From Methylococcaceae bacterium NSP1-2 (GTDB taxonomy: Bacteria; Pseudomonadota; Gammaproteobacteria; Methylococcales; Methylomonadaceae), in the NCBI GenBank assembly GCA_002256685.1, contig NQJH01000095.1, positions 1-14,665 of the forward strand: a DNA stretch of 14,665 nucleotides, in the 5' to 3' direction. The translations under genes and the position numbers were made by a program. Positions within the stretch are counted from its first letter, which is position 1; each line of letters begins with the position of its first letter. Positions 1 to 6,663 of this stretch are shown here, piece after piece. Below the pieces are notes generated by a model, which saw nothing but the letters and a program-made list of their open reading frames with translations, was not told where the DNA came from and did not search any database.

Positions 1-10
1 TTTTAACTCG

Positions 11-92
11 TAAGATGGGTAGAGCGATAGCGAAACCCATCGTATAACACATTGATTATGATGGGTTTCGGCTATCGCCTCTACTCATCCTA
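11..92. repeat. Long palindromic (hairpin) repeat, copy 1
   Basis: An imperfect inverted repeat of about 80 bp. The left arm (from 14, GATGGGTAGAG, then CGATAGC and GAAACCCATC) is complementary to the right arm (61-92, GATGGGTTTCG, GCTATCGC, CTACTCATC), around a short AT-rich centre. The same element recurs at 868-943 and, shortened, at 2185-2220, so it is a dispersed family rather than one terminator. It contains no ORF. It could be a REP-like or MITE-like element. Confidence 0.7.
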
Positions 93-311
93 CACATCAA
101 CACGATAAGCAAGTAACCCATATCGAGTGTAACGAAATGCGGGGCAATTTCGCCAAGATGCTATGATTCTTGTATATTCTCCCATGTTCCGATTTGCTCC
201 GTGAGCTACATCTTAACCTGTAAGCCATGTAAGTTAGCATAGCGTAACCCGACATTTTCCAATCAATACATTATCAAAAAATCGAACATCTCATCATCAT
301 AGGAGAACAAT
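93..311. other. Non-coding upstream region with degenerate repeat remnants
   Basis: I see no convincing gene here. Two weak hairpins are visible: CGAAAT (133-138) with ATTTCG (147-152), and a REP-like stretch around 228-254 (GTTAGC, ATA, GCGTAAC). Both resemble remnants of palindromic intergenic repeats. The 3' end carries the AGGAG ribosome-binding site of the next gene. I found no promoter I would defend. Confidence 0.4.
301..305 (+). promoter_or_regulatory. Ribosome binding site of the YidB-like gene
   Basis: AGGAG lies 6 nt before the ATG at 312 and fixes that start. Confidence 0.75.
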
Positions 312-740
312 ATGAATATTTTAGATTCACTTTTAAATGCGGTAACCAATGAAGACGCTAATGGTAATACCACGTCTGGCAGTATTGATAATTCAGTGGT
401 GACTTCTATTATCGGTCTTATTAATGATCCGCAATCGGGTGGTTTAATGGGGCTAGTAGAAAAAATTTCGGCGGGTGGACTGAATGAGCAAGTTAAATCG
501 TGGGTAAGCACTGGACAAAATCTGCCTGTTACAGGTAATCAAATTCAGGCAGCACTCGGTTCTTCTGTCATACAAGATATTGCTTCAAAAGTAGGTATTG
601 ATAGCAACGATATAAGCAATAATTTAGCTCGTTTACTGCCTTTAGTCATCGATAAATTAACGCCTAATGGTCAAGTTTCTAGCGATAATACGCTACAAAC
701 GGTTTTGACGGGACTCAGTAGTTTGCTGGGCAATAAATAA
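312..740 (+). CDS. YidB/DUF937-family protein
   Basis: A 142-residue soluble, glycine/serine/asparagine-rich protein without signal peptide or membrane segment. Features typical of the YidB/DUF937 family are an N-terminal MNILDSLL helix, a central Gly-rich SGGLMGLVEKISAGGL block (about residues 42-57) followed by VKSWVSTGQNLPVTG (about 61-75) and QIQAALGSS, and a C-terminal helical part with LARLLPLVIDKLTPNG (about 105-120). E. coli YidB (about 130 residues) has the same layout and length. No biochemical function is established for the family to my knowledge. The start is supported by AGGAG at 301-305. The gene stands alone between palindromic repeats. A MITE-like hairpin element begins 7 nt after its stop and may end its transcript. 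Confidence 0.85.
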   Translation: MNILDSLLNAVTNEDANGNTTSGSIDNSVVTSIIGLINDPQSGGLMGLVEKISAGGLNEQVKSWVSTGQNLPVTGNQIQAALGSSVIQDIASKVGIDSNDISNNLARLLPLVIDKLTPNGQVSSDNTLQTVLTGLSSLLGNK

Positions 741-747
741 TTCGGAG

Positions 748-862
748 GTGGGTTAAATCTGGAGTTAAAAAGCTTTAGCTTTTTGCGATTCGCCAATAGC
801 TAAAGCTATTGGACTCCACAACTTTCATTCTGATAGTCTGTTAAATAACAGATTTAACCCAC
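748..862. repeat. MITE-like element with perfect 14-bp terminal inverted repeats
   Basis: GTGGGTTAAATCTG (748-761) is the exact reverse complement of 849-862. Nested inside are TGGAGT (760-765) against ACTCCA (813-818) and AGCTTTAGCT (771-780) against AGCTAAAGCT (798-807), so the left part can form a long secondary hairpin. The element is about 115 bp with no ORF. No clear target-site duplication is visible at its edges. Its internal CAATAGCTAAAGCTATTGG core recurs in the element at 954-1028. Confidence 0.65.
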
Positions 863-867
863 TACAA

Positions 868-943
868 ATGGGTAGAGAGATAGCGAAACCCATCACATAA
901 TACATTGATTATGATGGATTTAGGCTCTTATCTCTACCCATCT
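868..943. repeat. Long palindromic (hairpin) repeat, copy 2
   Basis: This is the same family as 11-92. The left arm is ATGGGTAGAGAGATAGCG followed by AAACCCATC, the centre is AT-rich with ACATTGATTATGATGG, and the right arm (to 943) is TATCTCTACCCATC. The central segment is nearly identical to copy 1 (CATTGATTATGATGG), so the two are homologous copies and not chance palindromes. Confidence 0.7.
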
Positions 944-953
944 CCTTACTGCT

Positions 954-1028
954 ATTAAGTTAAGAATAATTAACTATTTTTACGACAATAGCTAAAGCTA
1001 TTGGACTCCTGTTGTTGCTTAACTTAAT
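954..1028. repeat. Second hairpin element sharing the internal core
   Basis: ATTAAGTTAAG (954-964) is the exact reverse complement of 1018-1028. The interior (about 985-1009) repeats CAATAGCTAAAGCTATTGG followed by ACTCC, as in 793-817. It carries different terminal repeats around the same core, so the core itself may be the mobile or conserved unit. With the neighbouring elements it fills most of 741-1097, where I see no gene. Confidence 0.55.
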
Positions 1029-1097
1029 GGTAATGACCGACCCATCTCCTACGAGCTAGGTGGTATCACAATCAACCACGGACATTATCCCTTAACT

Positions 1098-2171
1098 ATG
1101 AATTCAAAAATAAAGCCAGAACGGAATCAAAGCGTCGATGTTGTGCGTGGGCTATTGATGCTCTACATCGTTTTCATCATTCACGGTCTGTTCTGGTTGG
1201 ACCTGCTACCAGAAATTATCAGTTCGATATTTCTATTTGAAATGCCGCTAATATTTATAATTTCCGGTTACGCATTTAATCTCGCTGAGGCGTATAAAAA
1301 AAAGACGGATTCGTCACCCGTAACCGGTAAACTTTATTTGAAGTTTATGTTAGCGAGATCATTAAGAATTTTACTGCCCTATTTTGCTTATGCAGTTGTT
1401 TGTATCATCATCTGCTTTGTCTATAGCAAATTCGATAGCCAATCAACATGGCAACTTTCAGAAATTATTATAGCGTGGCTGAATCCATTTGTTACTGGTG
1501 CTAACTATTCTATCGCCATGCTCGGCTGGCATCTGTGGTTCATTCCCTCCTTCTTGCTAGTAACGGCAGTGCTACCGTTTGCAGTCAAACTAAAATTGCC
1601 TATTCATGTTCCTCTCTGGATTTTAATGCTCGGTGCGACAGTCGCCGTTTATGCTTTATCCCTGTCTAGTTTTCCTGAGAGCGGTCTGCTGAAATCGGTT
1701 TTCTTCTATCTGCTTTGGGCCATGTTTGGCTACTACCTTCCCAATCTTGGTATTAGTGCTTACAAGACTGACTATTTGAAAATAGCGATTATTTCAATTG
1801 TGGCACTACTCATCATTTTCAGTTTGAACTCTGATGACCGAATTCTAAATATGCAGCACAATAAATTTCCGCCGAATTCAATATTTTTCCTGTTTAGTTG
1901 CCTATGGGTATCTATTTTTCTGACGCTCACAATCGTGTTTCAAAATAAATCACAAGATTTCAGTAACCTCGCAACACAATGGTGGTTAAAGCCTTTTATA
2001 GCTGGAGGATACTCAATTTATCTCTGGCAAGGTGTGGGTTATTCCATCGCCATGAAATTCGGAAAGGATTTTGGTCTGCCCATATTAATCACATGGCTAA
2101 CCGCGCTACTTATTACAGTGGCACTCGGTGTGTTGGCATCGCCCATTGAGCGAATAAAAATTAGATTTTAG
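1098..2171 (+). CDS. Acyltransferase family 3 (OafA/NodX-like) integral membrane protein
   Basis: A 357-residue polytopic membrane protein with about ten hydrophobic segments. The N-terminus has the family pattern: RNQSVDVVRG (residues 9-18), then a first membrane helix carrying His29 (FIIHGL), the position of the conserved histidine of this superfamily. FEMPLIFIISGYAF (about 48-61) matches the usual second-helix signature, and GGYSIYLWQGVG near residues 300-311 matches the common GxxSYxxYLxH-like region, here with Gln where His is common. Members transfer O-acetyl or other acyl groups from the cytoplasm to sugars of O-antigen, exopolysaccharide or peptidoglycan; the substrate cannot be read from sequence. 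There is no strong Shine-Dalgarno before the ATG at 1098. The gene stands alone, with repeats on both sides and a convergent mltA operon downstream. Confidence 0.8.
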   Translation: MNSKIKPERNQSVDVVRGLLMLYIVFIIHGLFWLDLLPEIISSIFLFEMPLIFIISGYAFNLAEAYKKKTDSSPVTGKLYLKFMLARSLRILLPYFAYAVVCIIICFVYSKFDSQSTWQLSEIIIAWLNPFVTGANYSIAMLGWHLWFIPSFLLVTAVLPFAVKLKLPIHVPLWILMLGATVAVYALSLSSFPESGLLKSVFFYLLWAMFGYYLPNLGISAYKTDYLKIAIISIVALLIIFSLNSDDRILNMQHNKFPPNSIFFLFSCLWVSIFLTLTIVFQNKSQDFSNLATQWWLKPFIAGGYSIYLWQGVGYSIAMKFGKDFGLPILITWLTALLITVALGVLASPIERIKIRF

Positions 2172-2184
2172 CAAGGTAGGATAA

Positions 2185-2220
2185 GTAGAGCGATAGCGGG
2201 ATTTCGGCTATCGCTTCTAC
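2185..2220. repeat. Shortened palindromic repeat, copy 3
   Basis: GTAGAGCGATAGC (2185-2197) pairs with GCTATCGCTTCTAC (2207-2220) with one bulged base. The arms match the outer arms of the repeats at 11-92 and 868-943, but the central segment is missing. It lies 13 nt after the acyltransferase stop and could help end that transcript, although no T-run follows. Confidence 0.6.
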
Positions 2221-2237
2221 AGACATCAAAGTAAATA

Positions 2238-2256
2238 GGGCGCACCGCACGCGCCC
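2238..2256 (-). terminator. Putative intrinsic terminator of the mltA-side operon
   Basis: GGGCGC (2238-2243) and GCGCCC (2251-2256) form a 6-bp GC-only stem with a 7-nt loop. On the minus strand it follows the mltA stop by 7 nt and is followed by TATTTACTTT, a moderately T-rich tail. Confidence 0.55.
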
Positions 2257-2263
2257 CTAACAA

Positions 2264-3472
2264 TTAAAGACTACGCGGAACTAATAAGAAATAATAGCCT
2301 TTGGATTTCATCGGTCCTGCCATTTGACTGGCTTTTTCGCCTTGTCCCCAATACACATCACCACGAATCACGCCTTTAATCGCGCCGCCGGTATCTTGTG
2401 CCATCACTAAGCATTGCAGTCTTTGTCCTTGTACGGGATGTTCTGCATCTAACCAAATAGGAATACCATAAGGTAGATTTTTATGATCTATGGCTAAGCT
2501 GTGTTTTGCAGTTAGCGGAACTGCCATTGCACCTGCGGGACCTATATTAGGATCTACAGGGGTAAAGCGAAAATACACATAAGAAGAATTACTGAGCATG
2601 AGTTGCTCGCCTTCAACAGGGTGTTGTTCTATCCACGCACGGATGGTTTGCATGGAAATATCTTCTTTGGAAATTTCGCCGTTATTCACTAAGGTTTTGC
2701 CTATCGCATAATACGCATGACCATTACCACCTGCAAAACCTAAGCCGATAATACTGCCATCTTCCATGACCACCCGCCCAGAGCCTTGTACTTCCATAAA
2801 AAAGGCATCAATGTCATTATCGACCCACAGTAACTCCAAGCCTTTATTCTCCAATGCACCGGCTTTTATTTGGGCGCGGCTGTAATTGCGTAAACCGCCA
2901 CTGGGCATACGGTAGATAGGCACATCATAACGGGCAGAACGCGTATATGAACCATGCAGTTCGGGTAAATAATAGCCGGTAAACATACCGTCAAACAAAC
3001 CGTTTTCACTGACTGCGTAAGGTTTAAACCATTTTTCAAAAAATTGCCGTTCTTGACCACGCGTCACAGGCATAGAGCAAACACGCTGCCAATCAGCAAT
3101 ACAGCCTAAGTTAAATGCGCCGCTCATTACTTTATCCGCTGGCATTTTCTGCCACCGTTTACAGGAATTCTGAAAGGATTTAAAGGCTGCCGCGTGATCT
3201 TCAGTTGTCCAACCGGGTAGGACATTAAAATCACTAGGGTGTAGCTGAACATTACTGACTCGCGTACTAATAGGTGCGCCAGTAATGACGGGCGGTACGG
3301 CTATTGCTTTATTATAGGTAGGTTGGTTAATAGCAATTGGTGGTTTGGTCGGCAGATTAGTCGGTGGATGGGGATAAACAATCGTCGGTTGATCTACTAT
3401 CGGCGTTTCAGAACAGCCTGCCAGTAAAAGTAACGCTAACAAAGCGGTATAGCGCATGGTGTTTAATTTCAT
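2264..3472 (-). CDS. mltA: Membrane-bound lytic murein transglycosylase A (lipoprotein)
   Basis: MltA cleaves the beta-1,4 bond between MurNAc and GlcNAc in peptidoglycan, forming 1,6-anhydro-MurNAc, at the inner face of the outer membrane. From the ATG at 3472 the protein has 402 residues, starting with a lipoprotein signal (MKLNTMRYTALLALLLLAGC, lipidated Cys20). Ser at +2 favours outer-membrane sorting. The C-terminal 3D domain holds MAQDTGGAIKGVIRGDVYWG with the likely catalytic Asp360. FAGGNGHAYYAIGKTL and the GSGRV motif in the middle are also family-typical. The frame stays open upstream to 3541, but the start at 3472 is preferred because it opens the signal peptide and has AGGA (3480-3483) 7 nt before it. 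It is the last gene of the gcvH-to-mltA cluster, separated from mazG by a 120-nt leader with two hairpins. Confidence 0.93.
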   Translation of the reverse strand: MKLNTMRYTALLALLLLAGCSETPIVDQPTIVYPHPPTNLPTKPPIAINQPTYNKAIAVPPVITGAPISTRVSNVQLHPSDFNVLPGWTTEDHAAAFKSFQNSCKRWQKMPADKVMSGAFNLGCIADWQRVCSMPVTRGQERQFFEKWFKPYAVSENGLFDGMFTGYYLPELHGSYTRSARYDVPIYRMPSGGLRNYSRAQIKAGALENKGLELLWVDNDIDAFFMEVQGSGRVVMEDGSIIGLGFAGGNGHAYYAIGKTLVNNGEISKEDISMQTIRAWIEQHPVEGEQLMLSNSSYVYFRFTPVDPNIGPAGAMAVPLTAKHSLAIDHKNLPYGIPIWLDAEHPVQGQRLQCLVMAQDTGGAIKGVIRGDVYWGQGEKASQMAGPMKSKGYYFLLVPRSL

Positions 3473-3495
3473 AATGTTTTCCTGATAATAAAATA

Positions 3496-3554
3496 GGGGC
3501 AAGCTCTTATGATTGCCCTGCAAAACAGGAGGCAACCACAAGGGATTGCCCCTG
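3496..3554 (-). promoter_or_regulatory. Tandem hairpins in the mazG-mltA gap (terminator or attenuator)
   Basis: Two stem-loops with identical 10-nt loops stand side by side. Stem 1 is GGGCAA (3497-3502) with TTGCCC (3513-3518). Stem 2 is CAGGAGGCAA (3526-3535, one bulged A) with TTGCCCCTG (3546-3554). On the minus-strand transcript stem 2 comes first and is followed by TTTT, and stem 1 is followed by CTATTTTATTAT just before the mltA ribosome-binding site. TTGCCTCCTG of the first can instead pair with CAGGGCAA of the second, so alternative folds are possible. It could also be a dispersed repeat. Confidence 0.5.
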
Positions 3555-3592
3555 TATTGTTTTTTGGCTATTGGCTTGTTTCGAACGTAGAT

Positions 3593-4399
3593 TTAACGAG
3601 GTATTTTTTTCAAAACCACTTTCGCTTCATGCCAAAACGCATCCAATTCGTCTAATTCACACTCCTTCAAACTACGACCAGATGCTTCCACCTGTTGTTC
3701 AATATAATTGAAGCGTTTTGCAAATTTTTTGGTGCTTTGTTTAAGCGCGACTTCGGCATTGACGTTTAGATGACGGGCTAGATTAACGGCTACTAGCAAT
3801 AAATCACCGACTTCTTCTTGAATATGGGCTTGATCGCCTGATTGCCATGCTTCTTTGATTTCGTCTAATTCTTCTAAAACTTTATCAAAAACGGGCGGCA
3901 CGGTTTTCCAATCAAAGCCATGAAGCGCGGCGCGGTCTTGAATTTTTTCGCATTCAATCAGCGCGGGCAGATTACCCGCTACGCCTGATAACACACTAAC
4001 CGCTTCAAACGACTGATTTTTTTCTTGGCGTTCGTCCGCTTTAGCTTGTTCCCATGCTTGATGACGCTGAGCATCGTCAGTAAAAACGGCATCACCAAAC
4101 ACATGCGGATGACGACGTATCAGTTTTTCTGAAATGCCCTGTGCGACTTGTTCAAAAGTAAATAAACCGCGTTCTTCGGCAATCTGGGAATGAAACACCA
4201 CTTGTAACAATAAATCGCCTAATTCCAAGCGCAAGTCGTCTAAATCATTGCGCTCGATGGCATCGGCGACTTCGTAGGCTTCTTCAATAAGATAGGGAAT
4301 TAAGCTGGTAAAATCCTGCTTAATATCCCACGCACAGCCATCTTCAGGACGGCGTAAACGCGCCATGATGTCTAATAACTGTTGAGTGTTTTTTAGCAT
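3593..4399 (-). CDS. mazG: Nucleoside triphosphate pyrophosphohydrolase MazG
   Basis: MazG hydrolyses canonical and damaged (d)NTPs to monophosphates plus pyrophosphate, cleaning nucleotide pools and, in E. coli, lowering ppGpp under starvation. The 268-residue length matches E. coli MazG (263). The first domain shows LLDIMARLRRPEDGCAWD (residues 8-25), the metal-binding EE..E at 39-43 (IEEAYEVADAIE) and ELGD at 59-62. The second tandem domain repeats the pattern with LEELDEIKEAW and EEVGDLLLVAVNLARHL near residues 175-215. Its start lies 2 nt after the kinase stop, so it is probably translationally coupled. There is no clear ribosome-binding site of its own. Confidence 0.95.
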   Translation of the reverse strand: MLKNTQQLLDIMARLRRPEDGCAWDIKQDFTSLIPYLIEEAYEVADAIERNDLDDLRLELGDLLLQVVFHSQIAEERGLFTFEQVAQGISEKLIRRHPHVFGDAVFTDDAQRHQAWEQAKADERQEKNQSFEAVSVLSGVAGNLPALIECEKIQDRAALHGFDWKTVPPVFDKVLEELDEIKEAWQSGDQAHIQEEVGDLLLVAVNLARHLNVNAEVALKQSTKKFAKRFNYIEQQVEASGRSLKECELDELDAFWHEAKVVLKKIPR

Positions 4400-4401
4400 G
4401 A

Positions 4402-5337
4402 TTAGAACGAATGCCCAAAGTTTTCATGGTAGCGTTGTTTAAAACTATCCATATCAAACGTGTGATTTTGTGTGCCATGATGTTCGATTTTAATCGCGCC
4501 CATTAATGAGGCAATACGTCCAGTGATTTCCCAATCCAAGTCATTCATTAAACCGTATAACAAGCCCGCACGATAGGCATCACCACAACCTGTGGGATCA
4601 TTAATGTTAGTCGGCTTGGCGGCTGGAATGTCAATCACTCTGCCCTCCGTGTAAATTTTAGAACCCTTGCTACCCAAAGTAACAATTAAGGCTTCAACCC
4701 GTTCCGCCATGTCTTCTAATGATAAGCCTGTCCGCTCCTGCATGAGTTCAGACTCATAATCGTTTAACGTCATCCAAGTGGCTTGATCGATAAATTTCAA
4801 CAGTTCAGCACCATTGAACATCGGCATTCCTTGACCGGGATCAAAAATGAACGGAATCTCTAATTCGGCGAACTGCTCAGCGTGTAATTCCATACCCACT
4901 TTACCATCGGGGGACACAATACCGATGCTAATTTCTTTGTTGTTGGGTGGAATGGAATTGACATGAGAAAAACTCATTGCACCCGGATGAAAAGCGGTAA
5001 TTTGATTATCGTCTTCGTCGGTGGTGATATAAGCCTGTCCTGTATAGTGATTATCCAACACATGAATAAACTGGCTAGATAAACCATTCTGGCTTAACCA
5101 TTGGCTGTACGGTTCAAAATCATGCCCGACCACTGCCATAATCTGCGGTTCTTCACCGAGCAAGTTTAAATTGTAGGCAATATTACCTGCACAACCGCCA
5201 AATTCACGGCGTATCGTTGGCACTAAAAACGACACATTCAACATGTGAGTTTTTTCGGGCAAAATGTGATGTTTAAATTTATCGTGAAACACCATAATAG
5301 TGTCGTAAGCCATAGAACCGCATATTAATGCACTCAT
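4402..5337 (-). CDS. PfkB-family carbohydrate/nucleoside kinase
   Basis: A cytoplasmic ATP-dependent kinase of the ribokinase/PfkB superfamily, 311 residues. The first signature FGGCAGNIAYNLNLLG lies at residues 47-62. The second, DPTGCGDAYRAG, lies at 247-258 with the anion-hole glycines and catalytic base Asp253. The N-terminus (ICGSMAYDTIM) and IVTLGSKGSKIY (about 218-229) also fit. The substrate is uncertain: some family members of this size are annotated as adenosine kinase, others as sugar kinases, and the sequence alone does not decide. AAGAGGA (5344-5350) is a good ribosome-binding site and overlaps the dgkA stop codon, so expression is likely coupled. It lies between dgkA and mazG in the minus-strand cluster. 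Confidence 0.88.
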   Translation of the reverse strand: MSALICGSMAYDTIMVFHDKFKHHILPEKTHMLNVSFLVPTIRREFGGCAGNIAYNLNLLGEEPQIMAVVGHDFEPYSQWLSQNGLSSQFIHVLDNHYTGQAYITTDEDDNQITAFHPGAMSFSHVNSIPPNNKEISIGIVSPDGKVGMELHAEQFAELEIPFIFDPGQGMPMFNGAELLKFIDQATWMTLNDYESELMQERTGLSLEDMAERVEALIVTLGSKGSKIYTEGRVIDIPAAKPTNINDPTGCGDAYRAGLLYGLMNDLDWEITGRIASLMGAIKIEHHGTQNHTFDMDSFKQRYHENFGHSF

Positions 5338-5349
5338 GTATAATCCTCT

Positions 5350-5709
5350 TTAAAGTAAAATTAATGCCCATGTCACGCCCGCCCAAATCAGCGACAACAT
5401 GACAGCAGCTGAACCAATATCTTTGGCTCTGCCTGATAATTCGTGATGTTCCAAACCCACGCGGTCAACCACGGCTTCTACCGCTGAATTCAACAGCTCC
5501 ACCAGCAACACCAATACAATGCTACCGATCAATAGCAGTATTTCAATATTGGTTTTGCCTAGCCAGATTGCCAAAGGCGTAGTCACTACAAACAAAATTA
5601 CTTCTTGTCTGAAGGCTTCTTCATGCGTCCACGTTGCTTTAAAACCAGCCGTTGAAAAAATACAGGCGTTAATCAAGCGTTTAAAGCCTTTTGCATTTTG
5701 ATTTGCCAT
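5350..5709 (-). CDS. dgkA: Diacylglycerol kinase (DgkA type)
   Basis: A small trimeric inner-membrane kinase that phosphorylates diacylglycerol, returning lipid from membrane-derived oligosaccharide or LPS-decoration reactions to phosphatidic acid. The 119 residues match the usual size (about 120). Three hydrophobic segments are visible, at about 36-51, 55-71 and 98-118. The family motif VELLNSAVEAVVDRVGLE (70-87), with Glu71 and Glu78, corresponds to the ATP/metal site, and SGRAKDIGSAAVM follows. AFRQE (32-36) matches the N-terminal amphipathic part. The start lies 8 nt after the gcvH stop without a clear ribosome-binding site, so coupling is likely. Undecaprenol kinase activity, as in gram-positive relatives, is less likely in this context. 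Confidence 0.95.
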   Translation of the reverse strand: MANQNAKGFKRLINACIFSTAGFKATWTHEEAFRQEVILFVVTTPLAIWLGKTNIEILLLIGSIVLVLLVELLNSAVEAVVDRVGLEHHELSGRAKDIGSAAVMLSLIWAGVTWALILL

Positions 5710-5717
5710 TGTAATAA

Positions 5718-6101
5718 TTACTGCTCTATGAGTTGTTGATAAGCATCAGCGTCTAATAACGCATCCAAATCAGTCAAATCATCGGCTTTAATACAAAATA
5801 GCCATGTTTGATAAGGATCATCGTTGACTTGTTCAGGCTCATCCGCCGCCGCTTCATTAATCGCAATAATTTCGCCAGCAACTGGGCTAAATAAATCTGA
5901 GGCCGTTTTAACGGATTCTACAACAGCGCATTGCTCACCCGCCGCTACTTTGCGTCCTAATTTAGGCAAATCAATGTAAACCAAATCACCTAACTGCTGT
6001 TGCGCAAAATCAGTGATACCGACTCGAATGACATTATCGTCTTCTAATTTCACCCATTCGTGGGATGTTGCATACTGTAAATTTTTGGGTAAATCACTCA
6101 T
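5718..6101 (-). CDS. gcvH: Glycine cleavage system H protein
   Basis: The lipoyl carrier that shuttles the aminomethyl group between the P, T and L proteins of the glycine cleavage system. From the ATG at 6101 the protein has 127 residues, the family size, and begins MSDLPKNLQYATSHEWVKL, the usual H-protein opening. The lipoylation site is Lys65 in VVESVKTASDLFSP, followed by GEIIAINE and the conserved PYQTWLFCIK region. The frame is open to 6197, but the extra 32 residues do not resemble H proteins and would span the promoter region. No gcvT or gcvP is adjacent, so the partners must be elsewhere. It is the first gene of the minus-strand cluster. Confidence 0.95.
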   Translation of the reverse strand: MSDLPKNLQYATSHEWVKLEDDNVIRVGITDFAQQQLGDLVYIDLPKLGRKVAAGEQCAVVESVKTASDLFSPVAGEIIAINEAAADEPEQVNDDPYQTWLFCIKADDLTDLDALLDADAYQQLIEQ

Positions 6102-6137
6102 ATTTAGCTCGCAAAAATAATTAAATGAAGGCGTAAA

Positions 6138-6157
6138 GTTCAAGGTGAGGCTTGAAC
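6138..6157. promoter_or_regulatory. Divergent promoter palindrome between gcvH and the glutaredoxin gene
   Basis: GTTCAAG (6138-6144) and CTTGAAC (6151-6157) are perfect inverted repeats 6 nt apart. Each arm supplies an outward-facing TTGAAC that could act as a -35 box. On the plus strand TATTAT (6177-6182) follows after 19 nt. On the minus strand weak -10 candidates (TTATTT or ATTATT) follow after 16-17 nt. It could be an operator for a dimeric regulator. Confidence 0.35.
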
Positions 6158-6203
6158 CTTCTGGTAAACTGCAACCTATTATACTAACAAACATCAATAA
6201 ACT

Positions 6204-6461
6204 ATGCCGAAAATACTCATTTATACCACCAAAATTTGCCCCTATTGTGTGATGGCGAAACGCCTACTGGATAAAAAAGGCGCGAGCTATACAGAAATCA
6301 ATGTCGATGGCAATCCGCAGCTAAGAGACGAAATGATGCGCAAAACCCAGCGTCGAACGGTGCCACAAATTTATATCGGTGAATTTCATGTTGGTGGCTT
6401 TGATGAACTCTACGCACTAGAGCAACAGAAAAAACTAGATGGGTTGTTACAACAGGCATAA
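6204..6461 (+). CDS. grxC: Glutaredoxin 3 (GrxC-type, dithiol)
   Basis: A small cytoplasmic thiol-disulfide oxidoreductase that uses glutathione to reduce protein and mixed disulfides. The 85 residues match the family size. The active site CPYC lies at residues 12-15, the cis-proline motif TVPQIYI at about 52-58, and the glutathione-binding GGFDEL at about 64-69. The N-terminus KILIYTTKICPYC is typical of GrxC. No Shine-Dalgarno is visible in the 13 nt before the ATG; if the TATTAT promoter box is used, the leader is very short. It is transcribed away from gcvH and closes with a hairpin terminator. Confidence 0.93.
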   Translation: MPKILIYTTKICPYCVMAKRLLDKKGASYTEINVDGNPQLRDEMMRKTQRRTVPQIYIGEFHVGGFDELYALEQQKKLDGLLQQA

Positions 6462-6476
6462 AATAGTGACCCATCC

Positions 6477-6505
6477 AAATGGATATTTTTAATATCCATT
6501 TTCTA
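6477..6505 (+). terminator. AT-rich hairpin terminator after grxC
   Basis: AAATGGATATT (6477-6487) and AATATCCATTT (6491-6501) form a perfect 11-bp stem with a TTT loop, followed by a T-rich run. The stem holds few G-C pairs, so termination may be partial. Because the stem is symmetric it could also act on the other strand. Confidence 0.6.
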
Positions 6506-6537
6506 TCCTTTAATACTCCATTTTTAATAGTTGTTTT

Positions 6538-6566
6538 TTGACTTTTTTTAGGTGAAAATTTAATGT
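6538..6566 (+). promoter_or_regulatory. Putative sigma-70 promoter of the riboswitch-adhesin transcript
   Basis: TTGACT (6538-6543), then exactly 17 nt, then TAATGT (6561-6566). Transcription would begin near 6573, giving a leader of about 225 nt that holds the riboswitch. Apart from this and the elements listed separately, I see nothing in 6506-6663. Confidence 0.55.
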
Positions 6567-6663
6567 GTGTCATGTAATCCACAAAGAGATGCACTTGAAA
6601 GTTCATCTTGAATACATTCAGGAACGGTTGGCTGTAAGTCACCTTCTTTAAATAGTCAAGATT

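Noticed and set aside
3473..3541. Upstream extension of mltA to 3541
   Set aside because: It would put 23 unrelated residues before the lipoprotein signal and cover the hairpin leader; the ATG at 3472 has a ribosome-binding site.
6102..6197. Upstream extension of gcvH to 6197
   Set aside because: The added residues do not look like H protein and would overlap the divergent promoter region; the protein from 6101 has the normal length.
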